64,000 bases of DNA, from contig NZ_LBJC01000032.1 of NCBI RefSeq assembly GCF_004114535.1, forward strand, positions 117,841 through 181,840, written 5' to 3'. Shown piece after piece: positions 37,003 to 45,253 of this stretch (position 1 is its first letter; each line of letters opens with the position of its first letter). The notes under the pieces are model-generated. The model had not been told where the DNA came from and ran no database searches. It was given only the letters and a program-made list of their open reading frames with translations. This stretch comes from Bradyrhizobium nanningense (GTDB taxonomy: Bacteria > Pseudomonadota > Alphaproteobacteria > Rhizobiales > Xanthobacteraceae). Position numbers and translations under genes: made by a program.

Positions 37003-37101
37003 TCGCTCTATATCGCGCAGGAGCCGAGGCGTCATCGCGAATCTGGCCGAATTGGCCGTATCGTCAACGGTTTCGGCACAGCCTCGTTCCGCCACCGGTT
37101 C

Positions 37102-38310
37102 TCACGGCACCGTCGAGCTCCAGGCCTGACCGGAAGCGGCCTTGTCATATCCGTATTGATAGAGCGCCCGCATATAGGCGGTGTCGAACCCTTCCGACGG
37201 CGGCGCCGGATATTCGCGCGCGATGTAGGAGAGATGAAAGCCGAGACGGTTGCGCCTCGCGAAATCATAGGTCGAGAAGATGATCGAGCGCGTCTGTGAC
37301 TGGGTGATCGCCGACAAGCTGCGCGAGGCGACGTCGATGGTGCCGTTGGAGACGAGCTCGAAATTGCGTTCGATCTTTTTGTTGACGAGGATGTAGATGT
37401 CCATCTTCGCGCTGCCCGGCAGTCGGCTGCCCTGGAATAGCAGGGCTTCCGGCAGCGTCAGCACCGGCGCGGTCACGCCGCCGTCGACATGCATCTCCTG
37501 AAACTTGCGGCCCTGGCCCTCGGCGTCGATCATGATTGGCGGAAACACCAGGGGAATGCTGGCGGAGGCCGCCATCACGTCGCGAAACAGCTTGAGCGCC
37601 TCGGGCGTGCCGACGGCGGCGATCTTGCCCATGTCCCAGATCGCGGTGCGCTGGGTGTCGAGGTCGGTCGTCACGATCAGCAGCTTTCGCCCCTTGGCGT
37701 TTTCGCGCGCGACCTGCGCCAGGATCTCCGGCCCGACATACCGGGCCACCAGCTCGCGCAGCCGCGTGTTGCCGAACAGGCCGGATCCGAACAGCACGCG
37801 CATGATGCTGGGATCGTTCAACAGGCTTTCCGCGATGCCGCTGGTGTAGACCTCCTTCAGCGTGTCGTCGTATTGCGAGCCGAGAAACGCGAACGGCGCG
37901 ATCAGGCCGCCGGTACTGACGCCCGAGACGACGGAGAAAGTGGGTCGGGTTCTCGCCGCGGTCCAGCCGTTGAGCACGCCGACGCCGTAGGCGCCATCGG
38001 CGCCGCCGCCGGAGAGCGCCAGATAGGTCTTCGCCGCGGTGCTGGTGTCCTTCTCGAAGCTGAATTTCGTGATGGGTTCGTCGGCGTAGCGCCTGAGGCC
38101 ATCGATCTCGAGCACGCGCGATGTGCTGGCTTCAGTGGCCGTGTAGGGCGTGCGGGGCAGGGAGGTGCAGGCGGCGAGCGCCAGGCTGCACGTCAGGACC
38201 AGGAATCCGGTCAGGCGGCCGCCTGTCTGCCTGATCCAGTCATGGGAGCGGCCGGAGAGGTCAGTCGAACACGAAGGAAGGGGCATTGTCGGTGGCTGGC
38301 GATCACACAT
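37102..38310 (-). CDS. Patatin-like phospholipase lipoprotein
   Basis: 402 residues from ATG 38310 (a second ATG at 38286 is possible). A lipobox LALAAC (Cys48) predicts lipid anchoring. The patatin domain shows the oxyanion loop SGGGADGAYG (residues 100-109), the nucleophile Ser132 in GVSTG, and the dyad Asp276 in HVDGG. Such enzymes hydrolyse acyl esters of phospholipids or other lipids. It is the first gene of a patatin-tetR unit, with a TetR-type operator 51 nt upstream. Confidence 0.9.
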   Translation of the reverse strand: MCDRQPPTMPLPSCSTDLSGRSHDWIRQTGGRLTGFLVLTCSLALAACTSLPRTPYTATEASTSRVLEIDGLRRYADEPITKFSFEKDTSTAAKTYLALSGGGADGAYGVGVLNGWTAARTRPTFSVVSGVSTGGLIAPFAFLGSQYDDTLKEVYTSGIAESLLNDPSIMRVLFGSGLFGNTRLRELVARYVGPEILAQVARENAKGRKLLIVTTDLDTQRTAIWDMGKIAAVGTPEALKLFRDVMAASASIPLVFPPIMIDAEGQGRKFQEMHVDGGVTAPVLTLPEALLFQGSRLPGSAKMDIYILVNKKIERNFELVSNGTIDVASRSLSAITQSQTRSIIFSTYDFARRNRLGFHLSYIAREYPAPPSEGFDTAYMRALYQYGYDKAASGQAWSSTVP

Positions 38311-38360
38311 TTGGCGCCGCCGGCAAGTCTCGCCGCGGCACCTCGTCCAGCCCCGTAGTA

Positions 38361-38379
38361 AAACTATACGGTATCGTTT
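38361..38379. promoter_or_regulatory. TetR-type operator upstream of patatin-tetR unit
   Basis: AAACTATACGGTATCGTTT: half-sites AAACTATAC and GTATCGTTT form a 19-nt palindrome centred at 38370. It is in the divergent promoter region between the patatin gene (51 nt away) and tgt (122 nt away). Confidence 0.65.
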
Positions 38380-38501
38380 TGTTTAACAAGGCCGGCGGCG
38401 GGAATAATCACGTCCATTGTGTCCCAGTCTGAGGCACCGACCGGCCGCTGCGTGGTTTGGCTGGGTTGATCGGCCTCCTCCGACACGCAATAAGCACCGC
38501 C

Positions 38502-39647
38502 ATGAATCCCGACAATGATCTTCCCAATCACTTTGAGTTGCTCGCAACCGATGGCGCCGCGCGCACTGGACGCCTGACCACGCCTCACGGCGTGGTGCGG
38601 ACGCCGGCCTTCATGCCGGTCGGCACCGCCGGTGCCATGAAGGGCATGCACTGGCGCGAGGTGCGCGATGCCGGCGCCGACATCGTGCTCGGCAACACCT
38701 ATCACCTGATGCTGCGTCCGAGCGCCGAGCGGATCGCGGCGCTCGGCGGCTTGCAGAAGTTCACCGGCTGGAACGGGCCGATGCTGACGGATTCCGGCGG
38801 CTTCCAGGTGATGTCGCTGTCGGATTTGCGGAAGGTTACCGAGAACGCCGTCACCTTCCGCTCCCATATCGACGGTGCCAAGGTCGAGCTGTCCCCGGAG
38901 CGCTCGATCGAGGTGCAGCGCTTGCTCGGCTCCGACATCGCCATGCAGATGGACGAGTGCGTGCGGCTGCCGGCCGAGCGCGCCGACATCGAGCGCGCGA
39001 TGCAATTGTCGCTGCGCTGGGCCGAGCGAAGCAAGCGTGCCTTCGAGAGCGCGCCCGACGGCTACATGCTGTTCGGCATCGTGCAGGGCGGCGACATCCC
39101 CCAGCTTCGTCATGCGAGCGCCGAAGGTCTCGTCGCGATCGGTTTCCACGGCTATGCGATCGGCGGCCTTGCCGTCGGCGAGCCGCAGGCGGTGATGCTG
39201 GCGATGATCGACGAGACCGCGCCGCGACTGCCGAAAGAGCGCCCGCGCTATCTGATGGGCGTCGGCACGCCCGACGACATCCTCGAAGCCGTGAAGCGCG
39301 GCATCGACATGTTCGATTGCGTGATGCCGACGCGCAATGGCCGCCACGGCGTCGCTTTCACGCGCTTCGGCCAGGTGAATTTGCGCAACGCGCGCCACGC
39401 CGACGATCCGCGTCCGCTGGATGAGGAGAGCTCATGGCCGTCGGCGCGCAACTGCGCGCGCGCCTATCTGCATCATCTCGTCAAGGCCGGCGAGACGCTG
39501 GGGGCGATGCTGCTGTCCGAGATCAATATCGCCTACTACCAGTTCCTGATGCAGGGCATCAGGAACGCGATCGCACAGGGAACGTTCGAGGAGTTCTATC
39601 AGCGTACGCGCGAGGATTGGGCGAGGGGCGACATCGCCCCGCGCTAG
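38502..39647 (+). CDS. tgt: tRNA-guanine transglycosylase lacking the zinc site
   Basis: 381 residues from ATG 38502. Tgt exchanges guanine-34 for preQ1 in tRNAs with GUN anticodons. Active-site elements are intact: Asp97 in LTDSGGFQV, Asp151 in MQMDEC, GIVQGG (193-197), GYAIGGLAVGE and the nucleophile Asp272 in FDCVMPTR. The zinc ligands (three Cys and a His in Zymomonas Tgt: CHCAVC and TEHNIAFYQ) are replaced: ESSWPSA gives Ser310, Trp312 and Ala315, and SEINIAYYQ gives Ile341. It is probably a zinc-free but working enzyme, since queA is also present. Confidence 0.95.
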   Translation: MNPDNDLPNHFELLATDGAARTGRLTTPHGVVRTPAFMPVGTAGAMKGMHWREVRDAGADIVLGNTYHLMLRPSAERIAALGGLQKFTGWNGPMLTDSGGFQVMSLSDLRKVTENAVTFRSHIDGAKVELSPERSIEVQRLLGSDIAMQMDECVRLPAERADIERAMQLSLRWAERSKRAFESAPDGYMLFGIVQGGDIPQLRHASAEGLVAIGFHGYAIGGLAVGEPQAVMLAMIDETAPRLPKERPRYLMGVGTPDDILEAVKRGIDMFDCVMPTRNGRHGVAFTRFGQVNLRNARHADDPRPLDEESSWPSARNCARAYLHHLVKAGETLGAMLLSEINIAYYQFLMQGIRNAIAQGTFEEFYQRTREDWARGDIAPR

Positions 39648-39661
39648 GCCACGACAGAACG

Positions 39662-39880
39662 TCAGTTACACAGGAAGCGCTGCTTCACGGCGTGCTTGGT
39701 GACGAAACCATAGCCGCAATTGTCGCAGGTCCAGAGATAGCTGATCATGTGGTCCGAGACGTAGGCGGATGCTTCGGCGGCGACCATGGAATCGGCGCAG
39801 ACGGGACAGGTAGGCAATTCGCTGCAACGCGGATCGCGGTTCGGCGCGACGGTCGACAACACTTCAGCAACTGCTGACAT
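39662..39880 (-). CDS. Small zinc-ribbon protein
   Basis: 72 residues; ATG 39880 is preceded by GGGAGGTCACCACG. Two cysteine knuckles, CPVC and CDNC, spaced about 25 residues apart, form a likely zinc ribbon, and a further terminal Cys is present. One of at least four such mini zinc-ribbon genes in the window (also 47607, 49722, 57161). Function unknown. Confidence 0.75.
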   Translation of the reverse strand: MSAVAEVLSTVAPNRDPRCSELPTCPVCADSMVAAEASAYVSDHMISYLWTCDNCGYGFVTKHAVKQRFLCN

Positions 39881-40008
39881 CGTGGTGACCTCCCTGCTTT
39901 AAGACGTAAGTCTAACATAAGCAGAATCAGTTGACGAGGCCGCAACACAAATGCGTTGGTTTTCTGCTAATTAAAGCTCACGCGATTTTGCGATGCAGCG
40001 TATTTAAC

Positions 40009-40071
40009 ATGTGCCGCATTGTCGCTTGCGTGTCGTCGCAGGCTATCCGTAACTGCGCAAGAGCTGCGTAA
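40009..40071 (+). CDS. Short upstream reading frame with three Cys codons before cysK
   Basis: ATG at 40009 opens a 20-codon frame with cysteines at positions 2, 7 and 16 (MCRIVACVSS...NCARAA), ending 32 nt before cysK. It could be a cysteine-sensing leader, but no terminator lies between it and cysK and its ribosome-binding site is poor. Presence of the frame is certain; function is speculative. Confidence 0.3.
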   Translation: MCRIVACVSSQAIRNCARAA

Positions 40072-40103
40072 GAAGCGCAAATTGTCGCCACAGGGAGTTC
40101 ATC

Positions 40104-41081
40104 ATGGACGCATCGTCCACCACGGGTGCAGCGCACCAACCCGGCCGCGGCCGGATCTATGACTCGATCGTCGAGGCCTTCGGCAATACGCCGATCGTGC
40201 GCTTGCGCCGGCTGCCCGGCATGCACGGCGTGAATGCGACGATTTTGGCAAAACTTGAATATTTCAATCCTGCCGCAAGCGTGAAGGATCGCATCGGCGC
40301 GGCCATGATCATCGCGATGGAGAAGGCGGGCATCGTCAAGCCCGACACCGTGCTGATCGAGCCGACCTCCGGTAACACCGGCATTGCGCTTGCTTTCGTG
40401 GCGGCTTCGCGCGGCTACCGCCTCAAGCTGGTGATGCCGGAATCGATGTCGATCGAGCGGCGCAAGATGCTGGCCTTTCTCGGTGCCGAACTGGTGCTGA
40501 CGCCGGCGGCGCAAGGCATGAAGGGCGCGATCGCCGCTGCCGAGGAGCTGTTGAAGACGACGCCGAACTCGGTGATGCCGCAGCAGTTCAAGAATCTCGC
40601 CAATCCCGAGGTGCACCGCCGCACCACCGCCGAGGAGATCTGGAACGACACCGGCGGCAATATCGATTTCTTCGTGGCCGGCGTCGGCACCGGCGGCACG
40701 ATCACCGGCGTCGGTCAGGTGCTCAAGCCGCGCAAGGCCTCCCTTCGCGTGGTCGCGGTTGAGCCGGAGGAGAGCCCGGTGCTGTCGGGAGGACAACATA
40801 CCCCGCACAAGATCCAGGGCATCGGCGCCGGATTCGTCCCCGACATCCTCGACCGCGCGGTGATCGACGAGATCGTGAAGATCAACTCGACGACCGCAAT
40901 CGAGACCGCGCGCGCGCTGGCGCGGCATGAAGGCATTCCGGGCGGCATCTCCTCGGGTGCGGCGATCGCGGCTGCGCTGCAGATTGGCAAGCGGCCGGAC
41001 GCTGCGGGAAAAACCATTCTGGCGATCGTGCCGTCCTTCTCCGAACGGTATCTTTCGACGCCTTTGTTTGAAGGAATCTAG
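40104..41081 (+). CDS. cysK: Cysteine synthase A (O-acetylserine sulfhydrylase)
   Basis: 325 residues. It makes L-cysteine from O-acetylserine and sulphide with PLP. The PLP lysine is Lys61 in NPAASVKDRIG. The phosphate- and substrate-binding loops PTSGNTGIAL and GVGTGGTITGVG are seen, as is GISSGAA near the end. A BrnA-like gene starts 3 nt after its stop. A short Cys-containing frame precedes it. Start ATG 40104 has GGGAG upstream. Confidence 0.96.
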   Translation: MDASSTTGAAHQPGRGRIYDSIVEAFGNTPIVRLRRLPGMHGVNATILAKLEYFNPAASVKDRIGAAMIIAMEKAGIVKPDTVLIEPTSGNTGIALAFVAASRGYRLKLVMPESMSIERRKMLAFLGAELVLTPAAQGMKGAIAAAEELLKTTPNSVMPQQFKNLANPEVHRRTTAEEIWNDTGGNIDFFVAGVGTGGTITGVGQVLKPRKASLRVVAVEPEESPVLSGGQHTPHKIQGIGAGFVPDILDRAVIDEIVKINSTTAIETARALARHEGIPGGISSGAAIAAALQIGKRPDAAGKTILAIVPSFSERYLSTPLFEGI

Positions 41082-41084
41082 GAC

Positions 41085-41327
41085 ATGGCAGATCAACCAC
41101 CGAGGCGGCCGCGCACGCTTGGCGATGCCAGGACCGAAGCGGAGGCAGCGTTCAAGAAGGTGACAGCCAAGGTCGCCGCGGCGCCGCCCAAGCAAACTGC
41201 CGTTCCCGGCATCAAGGAGCAGGTCACACTGCGCATCGATCAGGACGTGCTGGAGTTCTTCCAGCAGAGCGGCCCCGGCTGGCAGGATCGCATCAACGAG
41301 GCGCTGCGAAAGGCCGCGGGGAAGTAA
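41085..41327 (+). CDS. BrnA-like (DUF4415) protein coupled to cysK
   Basis: 80 residues. The C-terminal half QVTLRIDQDVLEFFQQSGPGWQDRINEALR is the ribbon-helix-helix/BrnA antitoxin pattern. BrnA normally pairs with a BrnT ribonuclease encoded just upstream, but here cysK ends 3 nt before and no BrnT is present. It is therefore an orphan antitoxin-like regulator translated with cysK. It could bind DNA or a remote toxin. Family recognition is good; role unknown. Confidence 0.8.
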   Translation: MADQPPRRPRTLGDARTEAEAAFKKVTAKVAAAPPKQTAVPGIKEQVTLRIDQDVLEFFQQSGPGWQDRINEALRKAAGK

Positions 41328-41366
41328 CGGACCTCATTGCGGGTCGGGACCAGAATCCTTCCGTCC

Positions 41367-41503
41367 GTGTCCCGGACAAGCCGCAACGCACACGCGTTGC
41401 GGCGCAGAGCCGGGACCCAGAAGCCGCGAACTCCTCTGCGATATGGGCCCCCGGCAGTGCAGTGCTGAAGGAGCGCTGCACTGCGTCCGGGGCACGAGGA
41501 GAG
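41367..41503. repeat. Dispersed intergenic repeat (GTGTCCCGGACAAG type), copy 2
   Basis: Starts GTGTCCCGGACAAGCCGCAA and ends with CTGCGTCCGGGGCACGAG, as in copy 1 at 13709-13877, with shared GCGCAGAGCCGGGACCCAG and GGGCCCCGG blocks; the middle differs. Confidence 0.85.
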
Positions 41504-41553
41504 ACTAGGCACTGCTCCCACACCGTCATGCTGCGACACCGTCGTACCAACAA

Positions 41554-41579
41554 AAAAGCCCGGCGCGAGCCGGGCCTTT
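41554..41579 (-). terminator. Intrinsic terminator of the caspase-like gene
   Basis: The stem AAGCCCGGC/GCCGGGC with a GCGA loop is followed on the minus strand by a run of six T. Confidence 0.85.
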
Positions 41580-41600
41580 CTATTTCAATCTCGCTTCGGC

Positions 41601-43031
41601 TCAGCGGCGGAACATGCCGCCCATCATGCCGCCGACGACGCCGCCCACGAAGGCCGCACCTGCCGCATCGCCGGGGCTGCTGCGTTGAGGAGCCGGCGCC
41701 GGCTGGCTGCTCTGAGCCGGGGCACTGGCCGCGCGCCGGGCCGCCTTCTGGCTGTTGTCGCTCGCGGTCGCCGGGGCAGCCACGATCTCCGAGAGCAGGG
41801 CCTTGTGCTGCAGCTTGTTGAGGTAGCCCGATGAGGGATAGCCGCGCGCTGTCTGCCAGCGCTTGAGCACGGACCGCGTCTCGTCGTTGAATGCGCCGGT
41901 CTGCTTGGTGTCGAAGCCGAGCGCCGTGAGGCGACGTTGCACGTCGCGGCGTTTGTTCTTGTCGAGGCCGATCTGGTCTTCGGTGAGCTGGGTGGCCTCA
42001 TCGGTGAAGGTTGCGGGATCGATGCCGGCGTTGAGCGTGCGGGTCGCGGTCGAGGGGCCGCTCTTGATCGCCGCGAGGCGTGCCAGCGCCAGCGCCTTGA
42101 ACTGACCGTTTGGATAGGCGGAGAGATAAGCGTTGAGCTCTTCCGGCTTGTTGGACTCCTTCACCGAGCGCCAGTATTCGAGCTCGACGCCGTCCGAGCT
42201 CCCGGTCGCCGCCGGCACCATGCCCGCAGCGGTCGGGGCTGCATTGGCGACCTGGGCAGCCGGGGCCTGATTGAGATAGACGGAGCCGGTCAGGTTGGTG
42301 TGGCCCCAGGGCAGCTGGCCCTTGCGGGTCTCTTCGTTGACCTGGGCGCGCACCGACGTCATCGCCTGCTGGATCTCGACGCCGGGCTTGGTGATGTTGT
42401 CGATCAGCGCACGCGTGAACGGGCTGTTGTTGCCCTCCTGACCATCGAGCGCGGTCTGGCCGGGGCCGGTGGCGAATGCGATGAGGGTACCTTCGCCGGA
42501 TTTCATCTCGGCGAGACCGCTCTGCACGTTGACGCTGCGGGTCGCGGAGTTCGACTTGATCTTGGCGGCGAACGGATTGTCGCGGCAGGCATCGAGGAAG
42601 ACGAGCTTGACCTTGGCATCGCCCATAGTCTGCTCGAGCGTCAGGTCGATGTTGATGGCAGCCCCTAACTTGACGTCCATTTCTGATTTGATGTCGGCAT
42701 CGACGGGCAGCAGGTAGTTGGTGCCACTCACGGCGATGCCGTGGCCGGCATAATAGAACAATGCGATGTCGGAGCCCTGCGCCTTGCGTCCGAAGTCGAG
42801 CAGCTTCTCCGTCATCTGGTCGCGGCTGAGATTGGACCCTTCGATCACCTCGAAGCCGACATTGCGCAGCGTCGCCGCCATCGCCTTGGCGTCGATCGGC
42901 GGGTTCGGCAATTGCGCGACGTTCTTGTAGGAACCGTTGCCGACGACGAAGGCGACGCGGCGGTCAGCCTTAGCGGCACTGACCGACAGCGCCATGCACA
43001 TCAGCGAGGCGAGGAGGGTGAGATAGCGCAT
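41601..43031 (-). CDS. Secreted caspase-like (C14) protein with peptidoglycan-binding domain
   Basis: 476 residues from ATG 43031 (GGGGATTTCAGA upstream). A signal peptide ends SAAKA. The caspase-like domain (residues 24-260) has the catalytic His97 in YYAGHG and Cys149 in LDACRDNPF. After an Ala-rich linker comes a peptidoglycan_binding_1-like segment, QRRLTALGFDTKQTGAFNDE (about residues 360-420), and a Gly-rich tail (VGGVVGGMMGG). It is exported, so the protease would act in the cell envelope; metacaspase-like proteins of this kind are common in Rhizobiales but their substrates are not known. Confidence 0.9.
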   Translation of the reverse strand: MRYLTLLASLMCMALSVSAAKADRRVAFVVGNGSYKNVAQLPNPPIDAKAMAATLRNVGFEVIEGSNLSRDQMTEKLLDFGRKAQGSDIALFYYAGHGIAVSGTNYLLPVDADIKSEMDVKLGAAINIDLTLEQTMGDAKVKLVFLDACRDNPFAAKIKSNSATRSVNVQSGLAEMKSGEGTLIAFATGPGQTALDGQEGNNSPFTRALIDNITKPGVEIQQAMTSVRAQVNEETRKGQLPWGHTNLTGSVYLNQAPAAQVANAAPTAAGMVPAATGSSDGVELEYWRSVKESNKPEELNAYLSAYPNGQFKALALARLAAIKSGPSTATRTLNAGIDPATFTDEATQLTEDQIGLDKNKRRDVQRRLTALGFDTKQTGAFNDETRSVLKRWQTARGYPSSGYLNKLQHKALLSEIVAAPATASDNSQKAARRAASAPAQSSQPAPAPQRSSPGDAAGAAFVGGVVGGMMGGMFRR

Positions 43032-43198
43032 TCTGAAATCCCCAGAATCGAATTGCAGGCAGCAACAAATTGGCAACGAACCTACACGAAGTGCCCGACT
43101 TCGTGCCATCAAAACGGCGGTCCGCTGCGTTCAACCCGCTGCTGTGTGGCCGAATGTGCACGGTGGAGCGCCGCTCCAACGTGATCTAAATCACACGG

Positions 43199-44107
43199 CT
43201 ACTTCGTTTTGTCGCGCGAGGCGGCGCGAGGTTCACGGTGTCCCGGCGGGATCGCTGGCCCCGGCTTCAAATTCAGGAGATTGCCGCACAGGATCAACGC
43301 CGCGCCGAGCACGGTCCAGCCGTCGAGCCGCTCCGAATAGAGCAGCCAGCCGGCTGTCGCGGTCAGTGGAACCCGTAGGAAGTCCATGGGAACCACGATG
43401 GTCGCATCCGCGTACCGGAGCGCACTGGCGAGGCAATAGTGCGAGAAAGTGCCGCAGACCCCAATGACAAACAACCATCCCCATAAACGAGGCGACGGCC
43501 AGATCCACACCGCGAGCGTCGGCAGCAAGCCCACGACGGCCTGCACCACGATCATCCAGAACAGGATGGACAAGGCGCTTTCGGTCCGCGTCAGCGACTT
43601 CGCCAAAATCATGGAAATGCTGAAGCCGATTGCAGCCCCGAGCGCGATCAATTGCCCTGGATTGATCTCGCTGGTGGCGGGCCGCACGATCATGACGACG
43701 CCGACGATGCCGAGCGCGACGGCGGCGATCTTCCAGAGCGTCATGCGTTCAGACAGGAACGTCGCGGCCAGCACGGCGGTCCAGATCGGCATGGTGAATT
43801 CAATCGCGACGACCTGTCCAATTCCGATCAGTGTCAGTGCGTAGAACCAGCCGAGCTGGGCAAAGTAGTGAACCCCATTGCGTGCGAGGTGCTGGGGCAG
43901 GCGCTTGGTCGCGACCGCCTTGAAGCCACCGGCGCGGTAGATGATCGGGAGAAGGAACGTGAACCCGATCACCGAGCGTACTTCCATGATTTGGAAGACG
44001 TTCAGCTCGCGCGTGGCCTCGCGCCCGGCAACCGCCATGACCAGCATCAGCGACAGCCAGCCGGCCATCCACAGTGCAGCCATCGTTTTGGACGGTGTCG
44101 TGCTCAT
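43199..44107 (-). CDS. DMT-superfamily (EamA) transporter
   Basis: 302 residues from ATG 44107 with about ten transmembrane helices in two EamA halves (IGQVVAIEFTMPIWTAVLAATFL in the first; ADATIVVPMDFLRVPLTATAGWLLYSE in the second). Such proteins export metabolites or amino acids. Substrate unknown. Divergent from the Rid gene at 44257. The Pro/Arg-rich tail is cytoplasmic. Confidence 0.9.
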   Translation of the reverse strand: MSTTPSKTMAALWMAGWLSLMLVMAVAGREATRELNVFQIMEVRSVIGFTFLLPIIYRAGGFKAVATKRLPQHLARNGVHYFAQLGWFYALTLIGIGQVVAIEFTMPIWTAVLAATFLSERMTLWKIAAVALGIVGVVMIVRPATSEINPGQLIALGAAIGFSISMILAKSLTRTESALSILFWMIVVQAVVGLLPTLAVWIWPSPRLWGWLFVIGVCGTFSHYCLASALRYADATIVVPMDFLRVPLTATAGWLLYSERLDGWTVLGAALILCGNLLNLKPGPAIPPGHREPRAASRDKTK

Positions 44108-44256
44108 TGGTGGCGATGGCTGGAGGTGGAATGTGGAAGGACGGTCGGTATCGGCGACATCGCCGCCGTTTGCAACGTCCAAATCTGCGGATGCAGCGAT
44201 GCAGCGGGTCGTGCTAGGCATCATCGAACAATGACAAAATCGGGAGAGCTTCGCTC

Positions 44257-44655
44257 ATGCGCATCTTGCAGCCGGCCGAATGGAAGAAACCGCGTGGCTT
44301 TTCCCATGGCGTCGCGTTCGAGGGGCCGGGTCGCTGGGTGGTCCTGGCTGGCCAGACCGGCGGCGACGAGGCCGGCAATTATGCGCCCGACATGGCGGCG
44401 CAGGTCGAGGTGGCGCTGAAGCGCATCATCAAGCTCCTGAGCGAAGCCGGCGCAGGTCCCGAGCACATCGTCCGCCTGACCTGGTACCTGACCAGCCGCA
44501 GCGAATATGAAGCAGCCGGTGTAGGCATTGGTGCGGCCTGGAAGGAAACGCTCGGACGCAATTTCCCGCCTTCGACGCTGCTCTATATCGGCGGCCTCGT
44601 GGACGACCGTGCCAAGGTCGAGATCGAGGTCACGGCGTTCGTGCCGGACGCATAA
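44257..44655 (+). CDS. Rid-family protein without the catalytic arginine
   Basis: 132 residues. The fold motifs of the RidA/YjgF/UK114 family are present (VVLAGQTGGDEAG, VRLTWYLTS, KVEIEVTAFVPDA). The arginine needed for imine deamination in RidA (E. coli Arg105, usually in PARS) is replaced in PSTLLYIGG, so this may be one of the Rid subgroups with a different or unknown activity. It is followed by a strong hairpin shared with the convergent gene. Confidence 0.88.
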   Translation: MRILQPAEWKKPRGFSHGVAFEGPGRWVVLAGQTGGDEAGNYAPDMAAQVEVALKRIIKLLSEAGAGPEHIVRLTWYLTSRSEYEAAGVGIGAAWKETLGRNFPPSTLLYIGGLVDDRAKVEIEVTAFVPDA

Positions 44656-44658
44656 AAA

Positions 44659-44688
44659 AATCGATCCGGCGCGGGCGCCGGATCGATT
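44659..44688 (-). terminator. Strong intrinsic terminator
   Basis: A 13-bp perfect stem AATCGATCCGGCG/CGCCGGATCGATT with a 4-nt loop, followed on the minus strand by seven T. It ends the minus-strand unit starting at 45548 and probably also blocks the Rid transcript. Confidence 0.85.
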
Positions 44689-44707
44689 GTCATGTGGCTC
44701 TATCGGC

Positions 44708-45253
44708 TTATCGCGACATCGAGATGTTGGCGCCGCGGAACTGGCTGTCGGCGCGCATGGTGACGGTCTGCTTGTTGCCGCTCGTCCGCAGCGCGATGTT
44801 GGCGTTGAAGCTGGCGGCGGAGGCCACCACCTCGAAGTTTCCGCCGCTGCCGCGGCCCTGGAGCGAGCCGGAGATATTGCGGCTGGCCTCGGACCAGCTG
44901 CCGGTGATGGCATTACCCGCCGACTGAACGCTCGCGGAGAGGATGAATTTGTAGGCGTCGCTGGCGCAAGTCAGCGTCATTTCCATCGTGGGGCCGATGG
45001 GGGCGTATTTGGCCCGACAACGGATGCGTTCCGTCGATCCGTCCTCGAGGCTGACGGTGCCGCCGCCGCTCCAGCTGCCCGCCATCGGGGCGAACGGGCC
45101 GGACTGGGCCTTGCTTTCGGAGGTGACGATTCCCGCCGCAAACAAAACGGCGGCCGCGATCAGCAGCCGCCGGCTCCGGGCGCAAGCCTCAATTGGTTTA
45201 TTGGCGCGATGCTTCCCATCGCCCGCTGCACGGTATGCCTGCAGATGCTCCAT
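44708..45253 (-). CDS. Secreted protein of unknown function (barrel-like)
   Basis: 181 residues from ATG 45253, preceded by GGGGAAGTGGA. A hydrophobic segment RRLLIAAAVLFAAGIVTS after a polar start suggests export. The mature region (MAGSWSGGGTVSLEDGSTERIRC, MEMTLTCASDAYKF, ITGSWSE) shows short beta strands as in small lipocalin-like proteins. The start overlaps the preceding gene by 56 nt, so it is translationally linked to it. Function unknown. Confidence 0.65.
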   Translation of the reverse strand: MEHLQAYRAAGDGKHRANKPIEACARSRRLLIAAAVLFAAGIVTSESKAQSGPFAPMAGSWSGGGTVSLEDGSTERIRCRAKYAPIGPTMEMTLTCASDAYKFILSASVQSAGNAITGSWSEASRNISGSLQGRGSGGNFEVVASAASFNANIALRTSGNKQTVTMRADSQFRGANISMSR

